A DNA stretch of 64,000 nucleotides, taken from positions 1 to 64,000 of the forward strand of contig NZ_LQWY01000034.1 in assembly GCF_001643235.1 (NCBI RefSeq). Direction: 5' to 3'. The DNA comes from Domibacillus aminovorans (GTDB lineage Bacteria; Bacillota; Bacilli; Bacillales; Domibacillaceae). Made by a program: the position numbers and the translations under genes. Below the pieces are notes generated by a model that made no database searches, was not told where the DNA came from, and was given only the letters and a program-made list of their open reading frames with translations. Positions 10,087 to 18,277 of the stretch are shown piece after piece; positions within the stretch are counted from its first letter, which is position 1; every line of letters begins with the position of its first letter.

Positions 10087-11100
10087 GTGAAAAGGGTAAA
10101 AAGGGTATTGGTTACGTTTTTAGCAGCAGTTATGTTTATGGCGATATCTCCAGCCGTGTCTTTAAAAACGGAAGCTGCATCTGTTGCAGAGTCAATTGTA
10201 CAGTATGGTGAAAAGTTTATGGGTGTTCCTTATGTTTGGGGAGGTACTTCACCGAGCGGGTTTGATTGTTCTGGCTTTACTCAATATATTTATAAAAATG
10301 AAGCAAATATTTCCATTCCACGGACGACAGATCAGCAATATAAAATTGGGACATCGGTAGCCAAAAGTGACCTTCAGCCGGGGGACCTTATTTTTTACGC
10401 GAATACATATAAAAAAGGAATTTCTCACGTAGGTGTGTATGCAGGCAATAACATGGTATTAAATGCCACGACAAGCAAAGGGGTTGACCTTGTTTCCATG
10501 GATAATCCTTATTGGGGGCCAAAATATGCCGGTGCGAAACGCGTTATTCCAGAAGAGGAAGCACCTGAGTGGTTTACAGATGTATCAAAATCAGATGCAA
10601 CATACACAGCTATTAAAACATTGTCAGATAAAGATGTCATTACAGGATTTGAGGATTATACATTTCGACCAGATGAGAAAGTAACACGCGGTCAGGCGGC
10701 AGCAATTATGAATCGTGTGTTGAATTTAGAGCCTAAAGTGATGAGTCACTTTACAGATGTGCCAAAATCAAACCGTTTTGCCTATGATATTGCCGCGATC
10801 CGTGAAGCAGGCATTATCAATGGATTTGAAGATAAAACATTCCGTCCATCTGAAGAAATGACACGCAATGAAATGGCATCCATTATCCAGCGTGCGTTTA
10901 AATTGACGATTTCTCAAACAGCATCAGCAAACATCGCCTACACAGATATCAGTTCAAGTCATTGGGCATATGAGGGCATCGTGACGATGGCTTCTATCGA
11001 CAAAACAGGGTTCTTTAAAGGCGAAAAGTTCTACGGTACGCACCTTGCGACACGCGAAGCCTTCACGATTGCGATTTACAATGCTTTGAATGCAAAATAA
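10087..11100 (+). CDS. Secreted NlpC/P60 endopeptidase with three SLH domains
   Basis: Exported cell-wall hydrolase, probably cleaving peptide stems (gamma-D-Glu-diaminopimelate bond) and bound to the wall by SLH domains. Signal peptide at residues 1-31. NlpC/P60 domain at about 32-155 with catalytic Cys in GFDCSGFTQYIY and His in ISHVGVYAG. SLH domains at about 162-213, 220-272 and 285-336 (FTDV..ITGFEDYTFRPDEKVTRGQAA type). GTG start after SD GGGAGGA. Monocistronic with a strong terminator. Confidence 0.9.
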   Translation: MKRVKRVLVTFLAAVMFMAISPAVSLKTEAASVAESIVQYGEKFMGVPYVWGGTSPSGFDCSGFTQYIYKNEANISIPRTTDQQYKIGTSVAKSDLQPGDLIFYANTYKKGISHVGVYAGNNMVLNATTSKGVDLVSMDNPYWGPKYAGAKRVIPEEEAPEWFTDVSKSDATYTAIKTLSDKDVITGFEDYTFRPDEKVTRGQAAAIMNRVLNLEPKVMSHFTDVPKSNRFAYDIAAIREAGIINGFEDKTFRPSEEMTRNEMASIIQRAFKLTISQTASANIAYTDISSSHWAYEGIVTMASIDKTGFFKGEKFYGTHLATREAFTIAIYNALNAK

Positions 11101-11105
11101 AAAAG

Positions 11106-11142
11106 TGAGCCTCGATCTATCTAGATCGGGGCTCATTTTTTT
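11106..11142 (+). terminator. Terminator after SLH hydrolase
   Basis: TGAGCCtCGATCTA and TAGATCGgGGCTCA arms followed by a run of seven T. Confidence 0.88.
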
Positions 11143-11218
11143 ATTTCTTAATCTTGAACTTCTTCAATCTACGAAGAAGTCCAAGAATGGCTTAGGGTAT
11201 CTGATAGAAGATACTGTT

Positions 11219-11479
11219 ATGGATTCTTTTTCGGTTACACCAGCCTTTTATAAAAATGTAAATACCACTTTTATACGAAAGACTAATAGTAAGGTCTCTC
11301 TGAAGATGGTGGAAGAAATGAAAACGGCAGCTCCATTTTGGAACGCTCATGTAGCAAAAGACTTGGTGTATTCCGTTTATCCGACAGCAGATGAGCATCG
11401 AGTAAACAACGTGACAAAAAATGCTGAACGTTTTAGCAAAGGATCTTCGTTTGTATGCTTCTCTTTAAACCCCGCATAA
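11219..11479 (+). other. Open frame of unknown status
   Basis: An open frame of about 86 codons from ATG 11219 (MDSFSVTPAF start, ending SFVCFSLNPA). It has no SD, and the frame extends upstream through the preceding terminator. I recognise no family. It may be a gene fragment or chance; the amino-acid composition is protein-like. Confidence 0.25.
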
Positions 11480-11500
11480 GGGTTCTTGTGTAAGAACCCT
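11479..11500. repeat. Perfect 9-bp inverted repeat
   Basis: AGGGTTCTT-gtgt-AAGAACCCT, followed by a third partial copy (AGAACCCTT). No T-run follows, so it is not a standard terminator on either strand. Confidence 0.5.
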
Positions 11501-11530
11501 AGAACCCTTATCCTTAGTATTCCATTTTAA

Positions 11531-11779
11531 TTACCAGAAAAACGCGGTTGCTAAGACAACCCCAGTAATGAAACCGAGAGCGAACGGAATACCAGATCCC
11601 CGTCCATAGCCTCCGAAAAATCCATAGCCATAGCCTCCGAGATTTCTAGGCCGTAGCCAAACGTAATCTTTATTAACTCTAGTGATTTCTCCCACATGCA
11701 CGCTGCCATCACGACCCGTTATTCTGACCATTTTCCCTTGGTATTTACAGCAAAGATTATACATATTTGAATAGGGCAT
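11531..11779 (-). CDS. Small Gly/Tyr-rich membrane-associated protein
   Basis: 82 residues. N-terminal half has a small beta-barrel look (KMVRITGRDGSVHVGEITRVNKDYVWLRP), followed by a Gly/Tyr-rich linker (NLGGYGYGFFGGYGRGSG) and a hydrophobic C-terminal segment (ALGFITGVVLATAFFW). Similar small proteins occur in Bacillus genomes without known function. The longer open frame is rejected because AAAGGAGGATATGT sits directly before the ATG at 11779. It diverges from the DUF2268 gene. Confidence 0.7.
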   Translation of the reverse strand: MPYSNMYNLCCKYQGKMVRITGRDGSVHVGEITRVNKDYVWLRPRNLGGYGYGFFGGYGRGSGIPFALGFITGVVLATAFFW

Positions 11780-11974
11780 ACATATCCTCCTTTTAATCTT
11801 ATTTACATGCTTCCATGTATTATTAACGTATGTAGAAAATGAGATTTTGTCATAGACACTTGTCTCCATATACGCATTATATTTATTTAAGTGAAAATAG
11901 TGTTTTCCTTTAATAATGAAACACCCAGGATCATATAAATAAGAAAGCATGTATGCGTAAAAAGGGGGAGACAC

Positions 11975-12814
11975 TTGTCCGTTATAGAGACTCAAACATG
12001 GCTGAATACGTTCGTGAAAGCATGCAAAGAACAACAATCAAGAGAGCCCTACTTTATTCAATGTGAGACTTTATGCGATCCACTAGAAGACTGGTTTCCC
12101 AAAATAAGCGCTGAAGAACTGCATTATCACTTGCTAGAACAAGGATTATTTGAACCAGAGGAATGGAAAGAGATTGTAACGACTGTTCAGAAAATGGAAA
12201 AAAATAATGTATGGAGACTAGTGAATCAGGAATATAAGCGATTAAAAAAGAAATGGAATGGACCAGAGGCTCCGATCTTTATTTTTCCAATTAAAAATGC
12301 TCACCTTTCAGCGAGCAAAAATAGGATTAAAAAAAACGGGGTAACCGTTATGGGAGCAATCTTTTTATTTTTATCCCCTGATCTAGTAAAAGAAGAAATA
12401 AAGGCTATATTCGCTCATGAATATAACCATGTGTGCCGGTTAGCCTATTTAAATGTAGAGAATGAAAAGCTCACTTTAAAAGATTCACTTATTATTGAAG
12501 GGCTCGGGGAGTTTGCCGTTAAAGAATTATATGGAGAAAAGTGGTTAGCCCCATGGGCCCATCTTTATTCATTTGAAGAGATCGTAGGATTGTGGAAGCG
12601 CCACTTTGTTCCGTCATTGACTACGATGGGGAAGGAAAAACACGATCTTTTTTTATATGGTAATAATCGACAACTTCCGAAATGGATTGGGTATTATATA
12701 GGGTTTCAAATCGTGGATTCTTATCAAATGCTTCACGGTCCTTTTAAGAATAACGAATTGTATGCCAAAACGTCTGAAGAGTTGATCGCTGGATCTAAGT
12801 TTCCGTATAAGTGA
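11975..12814 (+). CDS. DUF2268 family putative zinc protease (YjaZ-like)
   Basis: 279 residues. His148-Glu149-x-x-His152 in FAHEYNH and downstream glutamates in IIEGLGEF make a gluzincin-like site, as in DUF2268 proteins such as B. subtilis YjaZ. No signal peptide or membrane segment, so cytoplasmic. TTG start behind AAGGGGGAG. Substrate unknown. It converges on the methyltransferase gene. Confidence 0.8.
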   Translation: MSVIETQTWLNTFVKACKEQQSREPYFIQCETLCDPLEDWFPKISAEELHYHLLEQGLFEPEEWKEIVTTVQKMEKNNVWRLVNQEYKRLKKKWNGPEAPIFIFPIKNAHLSASKNRIKKNGVTVMGAIFLFLSPDLVKEEIKAIFAHEYNHVCRLAYLNVENEKLTLKDSLIIEGLGEFAVKELYGEKWLAPWAHLYSFEEIVGLWKRHFVPSLTTMGKEKHDLFLYGNNRQLPKWIGYYIGFQIVDSYQMLHGPFKNNELYAKTSEELIAGSKFPYK

Positions 12815-12837
12815 CTAGTTAGGAAGAAATAAAAAAA

Positions 12838-13548
12838 TTATTTGAAGCCACAACGAAATACACGAAAGCCAAGAGGGACAGTGGATTGATGTATAAAAGA
12901 GTGGTGATTATCCCATAAATCATACCATTCATCGCTAAGATTCTTCGATGGATTCATATCGGTAATTTCCGTTTGGATGAGTTCAGAAGAGGGGGTTATC
13001 ATGTCGATATGTGTAAATCCGATCTGTTGCAGTTTCATTTTCCACTCCTCTTCACTCAAAACTTCGTGTATGCCATATAGGGTGTGCACTTTTTTTTGTA
13101 CTTTTCTTGATAGGGGCTCTTCCGCTGTCATTTCAATAAGAATCATACGCCCATCCTTTTTTAATAATCTGAATAGTTCATTTAACGTCTTAGAAATAGT
13201 AGTAAACGTAATAACGGATTCCGCTATAATGAAATCAAAACTATTGTCTTTAAAATGTAATTTTTGTGCATCTCCTTCGATCACTTGTACTGTTGACTCT
13301 TGATTCTTGAAGCGTTCTCTTGCTTTTTCAAGCATAATGGGGTGATTATCTACGGCTGTCACTTGACAACCATATTTTTGATTTAGAAAAGCTGCTGTTT
13401 GTCCAGTTCCGCAGCCAATATCTAAAACTGAACTGCATGGATGGATGATTTCATCTTGCAATAGAAGTTGTGTTAAAGGAAAACCACCAGGGTGCGCTCC
13501 GCCAATTCCAAAATAGGCTAATAAATCTAGATAGTTACGGCTCATCAA
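12838..13548 (-). CDS. SAM-dependent class I methyltransferase
   Basis: 236 residues with SAM-binding motif I LDIGCGTGQTAAFL (about residues 41-54), an acidic end of strand 2 (TAVDNHPIML) and motif IV region FDFIIAESVITF. Best matches the Methyltransf_11/25 group; the acceptor cannot be told from sequence. It is a single gene on the minus strand whose 3' end lies 24 bases from the convergent DUF2268 gene. Confidence 0.82.
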   Translation of the reverse strand: MMSRNYLDLLAYFGIGGAHPGGFPLTQLLLQDEIIHPCSSVLDIGCGTGQTAAFLNQKYGCQVTAVDNHPIMLEKARERFKNQESTVQVIEGDAQKLHFKDNSFDFIIAESVITFTTISKTLNELFRLLKKDGRMILIEMTAEEPLSRKVQKKVHTLYGIHEVLSEEEWKMKLQQIGFTHIDMITPSSELIQTEITDMNPSKNLSDEWYDLWDNHHSFIHQSTVPLGFRVFRCGFK

Positions 13549-13939
13549 GTATCCCCTATTCCTAAAAATTTTTTGCTAGTAGTGGTACTATATACCAACT
13601 TATGTTGAACCTTAAGCGAGGTGCATATGAAAATGATGGATTAGTTTAAGTTCCACTAATCAATCGATTTGTTTCTTTTCAAGTAAAAGAACCTAATACA
13701 ACGCTCTTCAAAGATATGCGATCCATTTCAACTAAGTTTTCGAGCAGGTTTTTAATTTATGTCTACAGTTCGGTTTTCCCCAATGTCCTTTATCACCCCT
13801 GAAAGGTTTGTCCATAAACTCGTAGGTAGTAAAAATACTTCTGAGAAAAGTAGATTATACTGGTTTTGGTATTGAATATAAGATTATTATGTATATAGTT
13901 AGATCGACACTAAAGGAAAAACTATATAAAAAAATCAAG
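13549..13939. other. Intergenic region, nothing recognised
   Basis: About 390 bases, AT-rich, with stops in all frames. I see no gene; it holds the promoter of the leftward methyltransferase gene and leads to the c-di-GMP riboswitch promoter. Confidence 0.4.
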
Positions 13940-13968
13940 TTGTATCTCTATGTAAAAATGAATATAAT
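13940..13968 (+). promoter_or_regulatory. Promoter of the c-di-GMP riboswitch transcript
   Basis: TTGTAT at 13940-13945 and TATAAT at 13963-13968 with a 17-base spacer, about 50 bases ahead of the aptamer. Confidence 0.6.
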
Positions 13969-14018
13969 CGGGACATAAGAGAACGATTATTCCTATTTTC
14001 ACGTTATAAATAGGAAAT

Positions 14019-14107
14019 TCTACGACAACGGCAAACTTATCGAAAGGTAAGGACGCAAAGCTACGGGTCTAAGGCCGTTAAAAGCTATGATCGCCGGGTT
14101 ACCGAAA
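14019..14107 (+). promoter_or_regulatory. c-di-GMP-I (GEMM) riboswitch
   Basis: Matches the GEMM-I aptamer core: GGCAAACTTATCGAAAGGTAAG (tetraloop GAAA), then GACGCAAAGCTACGGG and the closing CCGGGTTACCG receptor. An extra hairpin (TTCCTATTT/AAATAGGAA, 13990-14016) precedes it. A terminator follows at 14173, so control is probably by transcription termination. The downstream gene is a degenerate c-di-GMP enzyme gene. Confidence 0.9.
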
Positions 14108-14172
14108 AGAATTGGAGATATTTAAAAAGGAACGATTTACATTTTTTGTAATGAACTCCCTTATTTGTATGC

Positions 14173-14201
14173 GCCCACCAATCTTTTTGGTGGGCTTTTT
14201 T
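14173..14201 (+). terminator. Terminator of the c-di-GMP riboswitch
   Basis: GCCCACCAa-tcttt-TTGGTGGGC followed by TTTTTTG. Confidence 0.9.
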
Positions 14202-14281
14202 GTATTTGAAATTAATGATATAATGGAAAAATTAAACAAATTATAAATTAATGATCTTTTTAATAAGACGAAGAAGTGTAC

Positions 14282-14538
14282 ATGGATCTAAATCTTGTTT
14301 TATCAAAACCCAATTGTTCTTTTTCTTCATTTTTGTTGTATTTTACTACTAGAAATAATGTTAGAAAAACGATTTTTACTTTTATTTCAATTGAGCGATG
14401 TAAGCAAAATAACAAGGAACTAGCCGTCATGTTTTTAGATCTAGATCGATTTAAGATCGTAAATGTCAAATAGGTCAAGGCTACCTTTTTAGTCCACCTA
14501 TACCAGTTGAAGAGATGGAAAAATTATTAAATATGTAA
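14282..14538 (+). pseudogene. Internally deleted GGDEF-EAL protein remnant
   Basis: The first frame ends with ERCKQNNKELAVMFLDLDRFKIVN, the start of a GGDEF domain, then hits TAG at 14471. Straight after, in another frame from 14473, come 21 codons reading GQGYLFSPPIPVEEMEKLL, the usual C-terminal end of an EAL phosphodiesterase domain. The gene therefore appears to have been a GGDEF-EAL protein that lost most of GGDEF and nearly all of EAL in one deletion. It follows the c-di-GMP riboswitch, so the ancestral gene was probably feedback-controlled. Confidence 0.8.
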
Positions 14539-14633
14539 GTTCTGTCAATTTCAATATCAGGCCTAAAATTCAAAATTATATATACATAAATATTGCGTTC
14601 ATATATTTCAATTAAAGAAATCTATTTTTTTTC

Positions 14634-14662
14634 TTTACAAACATTCATTTCGGGAGTATAGT
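14634..14662 (+). promoter_or_regulatory. Promoter of first ydaO-type leader
   Basis: TTTACA (14634) and TATAGT (14657) separated by 17 bases, about 40 bases before the aptamer. Confidence 0.55.
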
Positions 14663-14702
14663 AGCAATCATCAATTTAATATGTATATTGACTCATACCT
14701 AA

Positions 14703-14837
14703 TACCGCTTAATCCATTGGAGTGGGGGACCCAATTTCGTGCAAACCACTAGGGGTGAATCCTTCGTTAGAAGGTAGGGCTACTTTCGAGGCCCGAATCC
14801 GACAGCTAACCCCATCAGCGTTTCAAAAGGAGGTTTG
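14703..14837 (+). promoter_or_regulatory. c-di-AMP (ydaO/yuaA) riboswitch 1
   Basis: Conserved blocks of the ydaO motif in order: CCGCTTAATCC, GTGGGGGACCCAA, AGGGGTGAATCC, GGTAGGGCT, CCGAATCCGACAGCTAACC and AAAAGGAGG. Terminator at 14851. The family turns genes off when c-di-AMP is high. Regulated genes here are the Spo0M-like and DUF2294 genes. Confidence 0.92.
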
Positions 14838-14850
14838 CTTTGTTGTTTTA

Positions 14851-14885
14851 AAGAACACTAAGTAGGACCTTAGTGTTCTTTTTTG
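14851..14885 (+). terminator. Terminator of c-di-AMP riboswitch 1
   Basis: AAGAACACTAAG-taggac-CTTAGTGTTCTT plus T-run; perfect 12-bp stem. Confidence 0.92.
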
Positions 14886-14990
14886 TAATTTCTAGGTCGT
14901 TTATTGATTTTGCTCATAATAAGGAACGATATAAGCTACAAAAATTGGGCCGGTTAAATATAATCCCAATTTCAGGAGGATTTTCGCGCA

Positions 14991-15410
14991 GTGATTAGAG
15001 TATTTAGGAGCCTAATAGGTAGTGTAAGTGGCAAAGCAAGTATTAATCTTACGTTGGACACGAATGAATTTTTACCAGGAGAAAAAGTGAACGGTTATTT
15101 TTCTATTAAAGGCGGTTCGTTTAAGCAACAGCTTAATAGACTAGAATGTGACTTGGTCGTAACAGGCAAGCAAAAACAAGCAGAGGAATTAATTGGAGAA
15201 GGTATAACAATATTAACGTCAAGATCGATAGACCCCCATGCATCAAGTCGAATTCCGTTTACTTTCCAATTACCGAACGGATTAACACCTTCCTCAAACG
15301 TATGTCAGTATAGATTTCGTACAAAATTAACTTTTAGCAACGGGGATAAGCGTGTTGATCATGATCAAATAAAAATTTTGACGAGCAAAACCGAGAATAT
15401 CAGTTCATAA
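14991..15410 (+). CDS. Spo0M-like protein (single arrestin-fold half)
   Basis: 139 residues similar to the N-terminal half of sporulation-control protein Spo0M (about 250 residues in B. subtilis): GKASINLTLDTNEFLPGEKVNGYFSIKGG and ASSRIPFTFQLP are typical. The second half is missing, yet the gene is intact with GTG start and SD CAGGAGGA. Spo0M is linked to Spo0A regulation and morphology; role of a half-length form is unknown. It sits behind a c-di-AMP riboswitch and ahead of the DUF2294 gene. Confidence 0.75.
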   Translation: MIRVFRSLIGSVSGKASINLTLDTNEFLPGEKVNGYFSIKGGSFKQQLNRLECDLVVTGKQKQAEELIGEGITILTSRSIDPHASSRIPFTFQLPNGLTPSSNVCQYRFRTKLTFSNGDKRVDHDQIKILTSKTENISS

Positions 15411-15454
15411 ATGAATAGGGACATCGTGATTTTTCAAAAATGGAGGAAGCAATC

Positions 15455-15826
15455 GTGGCGGGACAGAAGAGAAGGCTCGAAGCAGAGCTGAGTGAGGCAC
15501 TCATTAAATTACAGCGTGAATTGATTGGCCGTGGGCCGCAGGAAACAAAAACACATATTGCCCAGGACATGGTCATCACCCGTTTCAAAGGAGTCATGAC
15601 GGTTGAAGAAAAGCATTTAGCTGGTCATCCAGATGGAAGAAAATTGGTGAAAGAAATGCGCCAAGTGCTTCGGGAAATGCACAGTAAGCAATTTGAAGAA
15701 ATTGTAGAAAAGCACACAAAGTGCAAAGTCCTTTCCAGTCACAGTGATATGAGCACAAAAACAGGTGAGCATATCGAAGTATTTATTATGGATCGCAACT
15801 TAGAAAAAGTATTCGTTGCTGAATAA
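15455..15826 (+). CDS. DUF2294 domain protein
   Basis: 123 residues of the DUF2294 family, with GRGPQETKTHIAQDMVITRFKGVMT, the ..GRKLVKEMRQVL.. helix and SHSDMSTKTGEHIEVFIM. Function unknown; some members are annotated as Na-translocating-complex related, without proof. GTG start chosen because GGAGGAAGC lies 6 bases before it and overlaps the earlier in-frame ATG at 15440. It lies 44 bases behind the Spo0M-like gene, probably the same c-di-AMP-controlled transcript. Confidence 0.8.
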   Translation: MAGQKRRLEAELSEALIKLQRELIGRGPQETKTHIAQDMVITRFKGVMTVEEKHLAGHPDGRKLVKEMRQVLREMHSKQFEEIVEKHTKCKVLSSHSDMSTKTGEHIEVFIMDRNLEKVFVAE

Positions 15827-15833
15827 AATAATA

Positions 15834-15862
15834 TTGACTTTAAAAAATAAGCAGAGTAGAAT
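15834..15862 (+). promoter_or_regulatory. Promoter of second ydaO-type leader
   Basis: TTGACT (15834) and TAGAAT (15857), spacer 17, directly after the DUF2294 stop codon. Confidence 0.55.
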
Positions 15863-15884
15863 AAATTCCATCAACAACTATATA

Positions 15885-16022
15885 CCTCGGCCTAGTCCCT
15901 TCATCGGGAACGGAGGACCCAATCTAGTGGGGCTAATTCTACAGTTTAGTAGAAGGGATGAGAGCAACTCTTTCGCCATCCTGCCCGTCAGCTAACTTCG
16001 TCGGCTAAAGCGAAGGAGGTCT
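15885..16022 (+). promoter_or_regulatory. kimA leader: c-di-AMP (ydaO) riboswitch 2, upstream of kimA
   Basis: Ordered conserved blocks: CGGAGGACCCAATC, TGGGGCTAATTCT, GAAGGGATGAG, CATCCTGCCCGTCAGCTAAC, TCGTCGGC and GCGAAGGAGGT. Same class as riboswitch 1 but diverged. Known ydaO riboswitches repress kimA when c-di-AMP is high, matching the kimA gene downstream. Confidence 0.92.
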
Positions 16023-16026
16023 AAAG

Positions 16027-16056
16027 ACCACCTTTATTCAGGGGGCTTTTTTTTTG
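16027..16056 (+). terminator. Putative terminator of riboswitch 2
   Basis: CCACCT/AGGGGG stem with one mismatch followed by nine T. The stem is weaker than that of riboswitch 1. Confidence 0.55.
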
Positions 16057-16185
16057 GTGCGTTATGAGCGGCGAAAAAGAGCAGCTTGAGCAAAAAAGCA
16101 GGTCTTTTTATTGTGCCTATTTTTAGGAAAAGCAGCTTGGAAGACAGAGCGCAAAGAGAGCAGGGATGCTTGCTGGGCGTTAAGT

Positions 16186-16270
16186 AGACCAATGATGTCT
16201 TTTTCTCTTACAAAACAGGAAGAATTTTTCCTTTGTTTTTGTGCGGAGAAAAACGTCATTGGTCTTTTTT
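16186..16270 (+). repeat. 80-bp imperfect inverted repeat with T-tract
   Basis: AGACCAATGA(T)GTCTTTTTCTC pairs with GAGAAAAACG(T)CATTGGTCT; the interior (ACAAAACAGGAA..TTCCTTTGTTTTTGT) also folds. T-run follows. It lies between the riboswitch terminator and kimA, in a 300-base stretch (16057-16357) that holds nothing else I recognise. It could be a second terminator or a degenerate mobile element. Confidence 0.6.
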
Positions 16271-16357
16271 ATTTTTAAAAGAAAGGGCTTTGATGTGGGT
16301 AATCAAACTTTCATTAACAGGGCAGTATATAAATAAAATAGTGGGTGGTGAAAAGCA

Positions 16358-18184
16358 GTGTTTTCTTCTATAAAACGATTTTTAATCGGGCGGCCGTTAA
16401 AATCCAATGCGCTAGGGGAACAGAAATTAAACAAAACGAAAGCGTTAGCCATTCTTTCTTCCGACGCTTTGTCATCTGTTGCCTATGGTCCTGAACAAAT
16501 ACTGATCGTCTTAATTACCGTTAGTGCGGCAGCATTTTGGTATTCAATCCCTATCGCGGTCGGTGTATTAATTCTGTTAACAGCACTTATTTTGTCTTAC
16601 CGGCAAATTATCTTTGCGTATCCTCACGGTGGAGGAGCGTATGTCGTATCAAAAGAAAACCTCGGTATAAACCCTGGATTAATCGCTGGAGGTTCCTTGC
16701 TGGTGGATTACATTTTAACGGTGGCAGTAAGTGTGTCTGCGGGTACAGATGCCATTACGTCTGCTTTTCCAAGTTTACATGCTTATAACGTAGGCATTGC
16801 CATTGTATTTGTGGTCTTTATTACCATTTTGAATCTACGGGGGGTAACAGAGTCGGCTTCCGTGTTAGCCTATCCGGTTTATTTATTTGTCTTAGCACTA
16901 TTCATCTTAATTGGTGTGGGGTTATACAACATTGTAACGGGTGAGGCGTCACCTGATTTACATACGCCCATCGGCACACCGATAGCAGGAATCAGCTTAT
17001 TTATTCTCCTGCGAGCTTTTGCATCCGGAAGTTCTGCGTTAACAGGCGTTGAAGCCATTTCCAATGCCATTCCAAATTTTAAAGACCCTGCCCCTAATAA
17101 TGCGGCTAAAACGTTAGCGGCGATGGGTGCCTTGCTTGCTTTGTTATTTACAGGCATTGTGTATTTAGCTTATTACTATGGAATTACGCCAAGGGCAGAA
17201 GTAACCGTTGTCTCACAAATTGCGGAAGAAACATTTGGTCGGAATTTTATGTATTTCTTCGTTCAAGGAACAACTGCATTAATCTTAATCCTGGCGGCCA
17301 ATACGGGGTATTCTGCGTTCCCATTGCTGGCCGTTAATCTGGCCACTGATAAGTTTATACCAAGAATGTTTACCGTTAGAGGAGACCGTTTGGGCTATTC
17401 CAATGGGATTATCATCCTTGGGCTTTCTTCAATCGTGCTCATTGTTGCGTTTAAAGGACATACGGAACAGCTCATCCCGCTGTATGCCGTCGGCGTGTTT
17501 ATTCCATTTACCCTGTCTCAGACGGGAATGATGATGAAATGGATACGCGAAAAACCGAAAGGCTGGATCTCGAAACTCATTATTAACTCAACCGGTGCCC
17601 TGATTAGCTTTACGGTCACAATCGTGTTCTTTTTAACCAAATTCGCACAGGTTTGGCCCGTCTTAGTGTTTTTACCGATCATCATTTATGTCTTTCATCG
17701 AAATAGAAATCATTATGAAGCAGTAGGCAATCAGCTAAGGATTAACGCGTCTGAGCCCGCATCGCCTATCGAAGGAAACGTCATCGTTATACCTGTGTCT
17801 GGTATGACTCATGTGGTAGAGAATTCATTAAACTATGCGAAATCTTTGTCTGCGGCCCGGATTATTGCCGTTCACGTCGCTTTTGAACGAGAAGATGAAA
17901 AAAAGTTTGAGGAAAAATGGAAGCAATGGCAGCCTGATATTAGGCTCGTAACACTGCACTCTCATTACCGAAGCATCATCCAGCCGCTGACCAAATTCGT
18001 GGACATCGTTGAGCATAAAGCGAGTGAATCGAACTACCGAGTCACGGTCGTTATCCCACAATTTATTCCTAAGAAAGGCTGGCATAATTTTCTTCATAAT
18101 CAGTCAAGTTTTCTGATTCGTGCATTCTTGCTTCATCGGAGAAGTGTAGTAGTCACAACGGTCCCTTATCATTTGAAAAAATAG
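16358..18184 (+). CDS. kimA: High-affinity potassium importer KimA (YdaO)
   Basis: APC-superfamily K+/H+ symporter. 608 residues: about 12 membrane segments in residues 20-450 (early motif SSDALSSVAYGPEQILIVL), then a cytoplasmic regulatory domain of about 150 residues (IEGNVIVIPVSGMTHVVENSLNYAKSL) that in KimA is also a c-di-AMP target. GTG start behind GGGTGGTG. Preceded by a c-di-AMP riboswitch and followed by a Ktr channel gene, so both potassium uptake routes sit together. Confidence 0.93.
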   Translation: MFSSIKRFLIGRPLKSNALGEQKLNKTKALAILSSDALSSVAYGPEQILIVLITVSAAAFWYSIPIAVGVLILLTALILSYRQIIFAYPHGGGAYVVSKENLGINPGLIAGGSLLVDYILTVAVSVSAGTDAITSAFPSLHAYNVGIAIVFVVFITILNLRGVTESASVLAYPVYLFVLALFILIGVGLYNIVTGEASPDLHTPIGTPIAGISLFILLRAFASGSSALTGVEAISNAIPNFKDPAPNNAAKTLAAMGALLALLFTGIVYLAYYYGITPRAEVTVVSQIAEETFGRNFMYFFVQGTTALILILAANTGYSAFPLLAVNLATDKFIPRMFTVRGDRLGYSNGIIILGLSSIVLIVAFKGHTEQLIPLYAVGVFIPFTLSQTGMMMKWIREKPKGWISKLIINSTGALISFTVTIVFFLTKFAQVWPVLVFLPIIIYVFHRNRNHYEAVGNQLRINASEPASPIEGNVIVIPVSGMTHVVENSLNYAKSLSAARIIAVHVAFEREDEKKFEEKWKQWQPDIRLVTLHSHYRSIIQPLTKFVDIVEHKASESNYRVTVVIPQFIPKKGWHNFLHNQSSFLIRAFLLHRRSVVVTTVPYHLKK

Positions 18185-18277
18185 AATGATTAAAAAATGA
18201 TTAAAAAACGATTTCTTGGGTAGCTTTACATCATGTAGAGCTGCCTCTCATTATGTAGGGCAGAAGAGGGGGAAATA

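Noticed and set aside
11090-11218. Start of the unknown frame upstream of 11219
   Set aside because: This part spans the terminator of the SLH gene and is not likely to be coding.
11780-12037. N-terminal extension of the minus-strand small protein at 11531
   Set aside because: A canonical SD directly before ATG 11779 marks the true start, and the extension overlaps the divergent DUF2268 gene.
16062-16259. 65-codon minus-strand frame in the kimA leader
   Set aside because: No SD, and the sequence is explained by the long inverted repeat.
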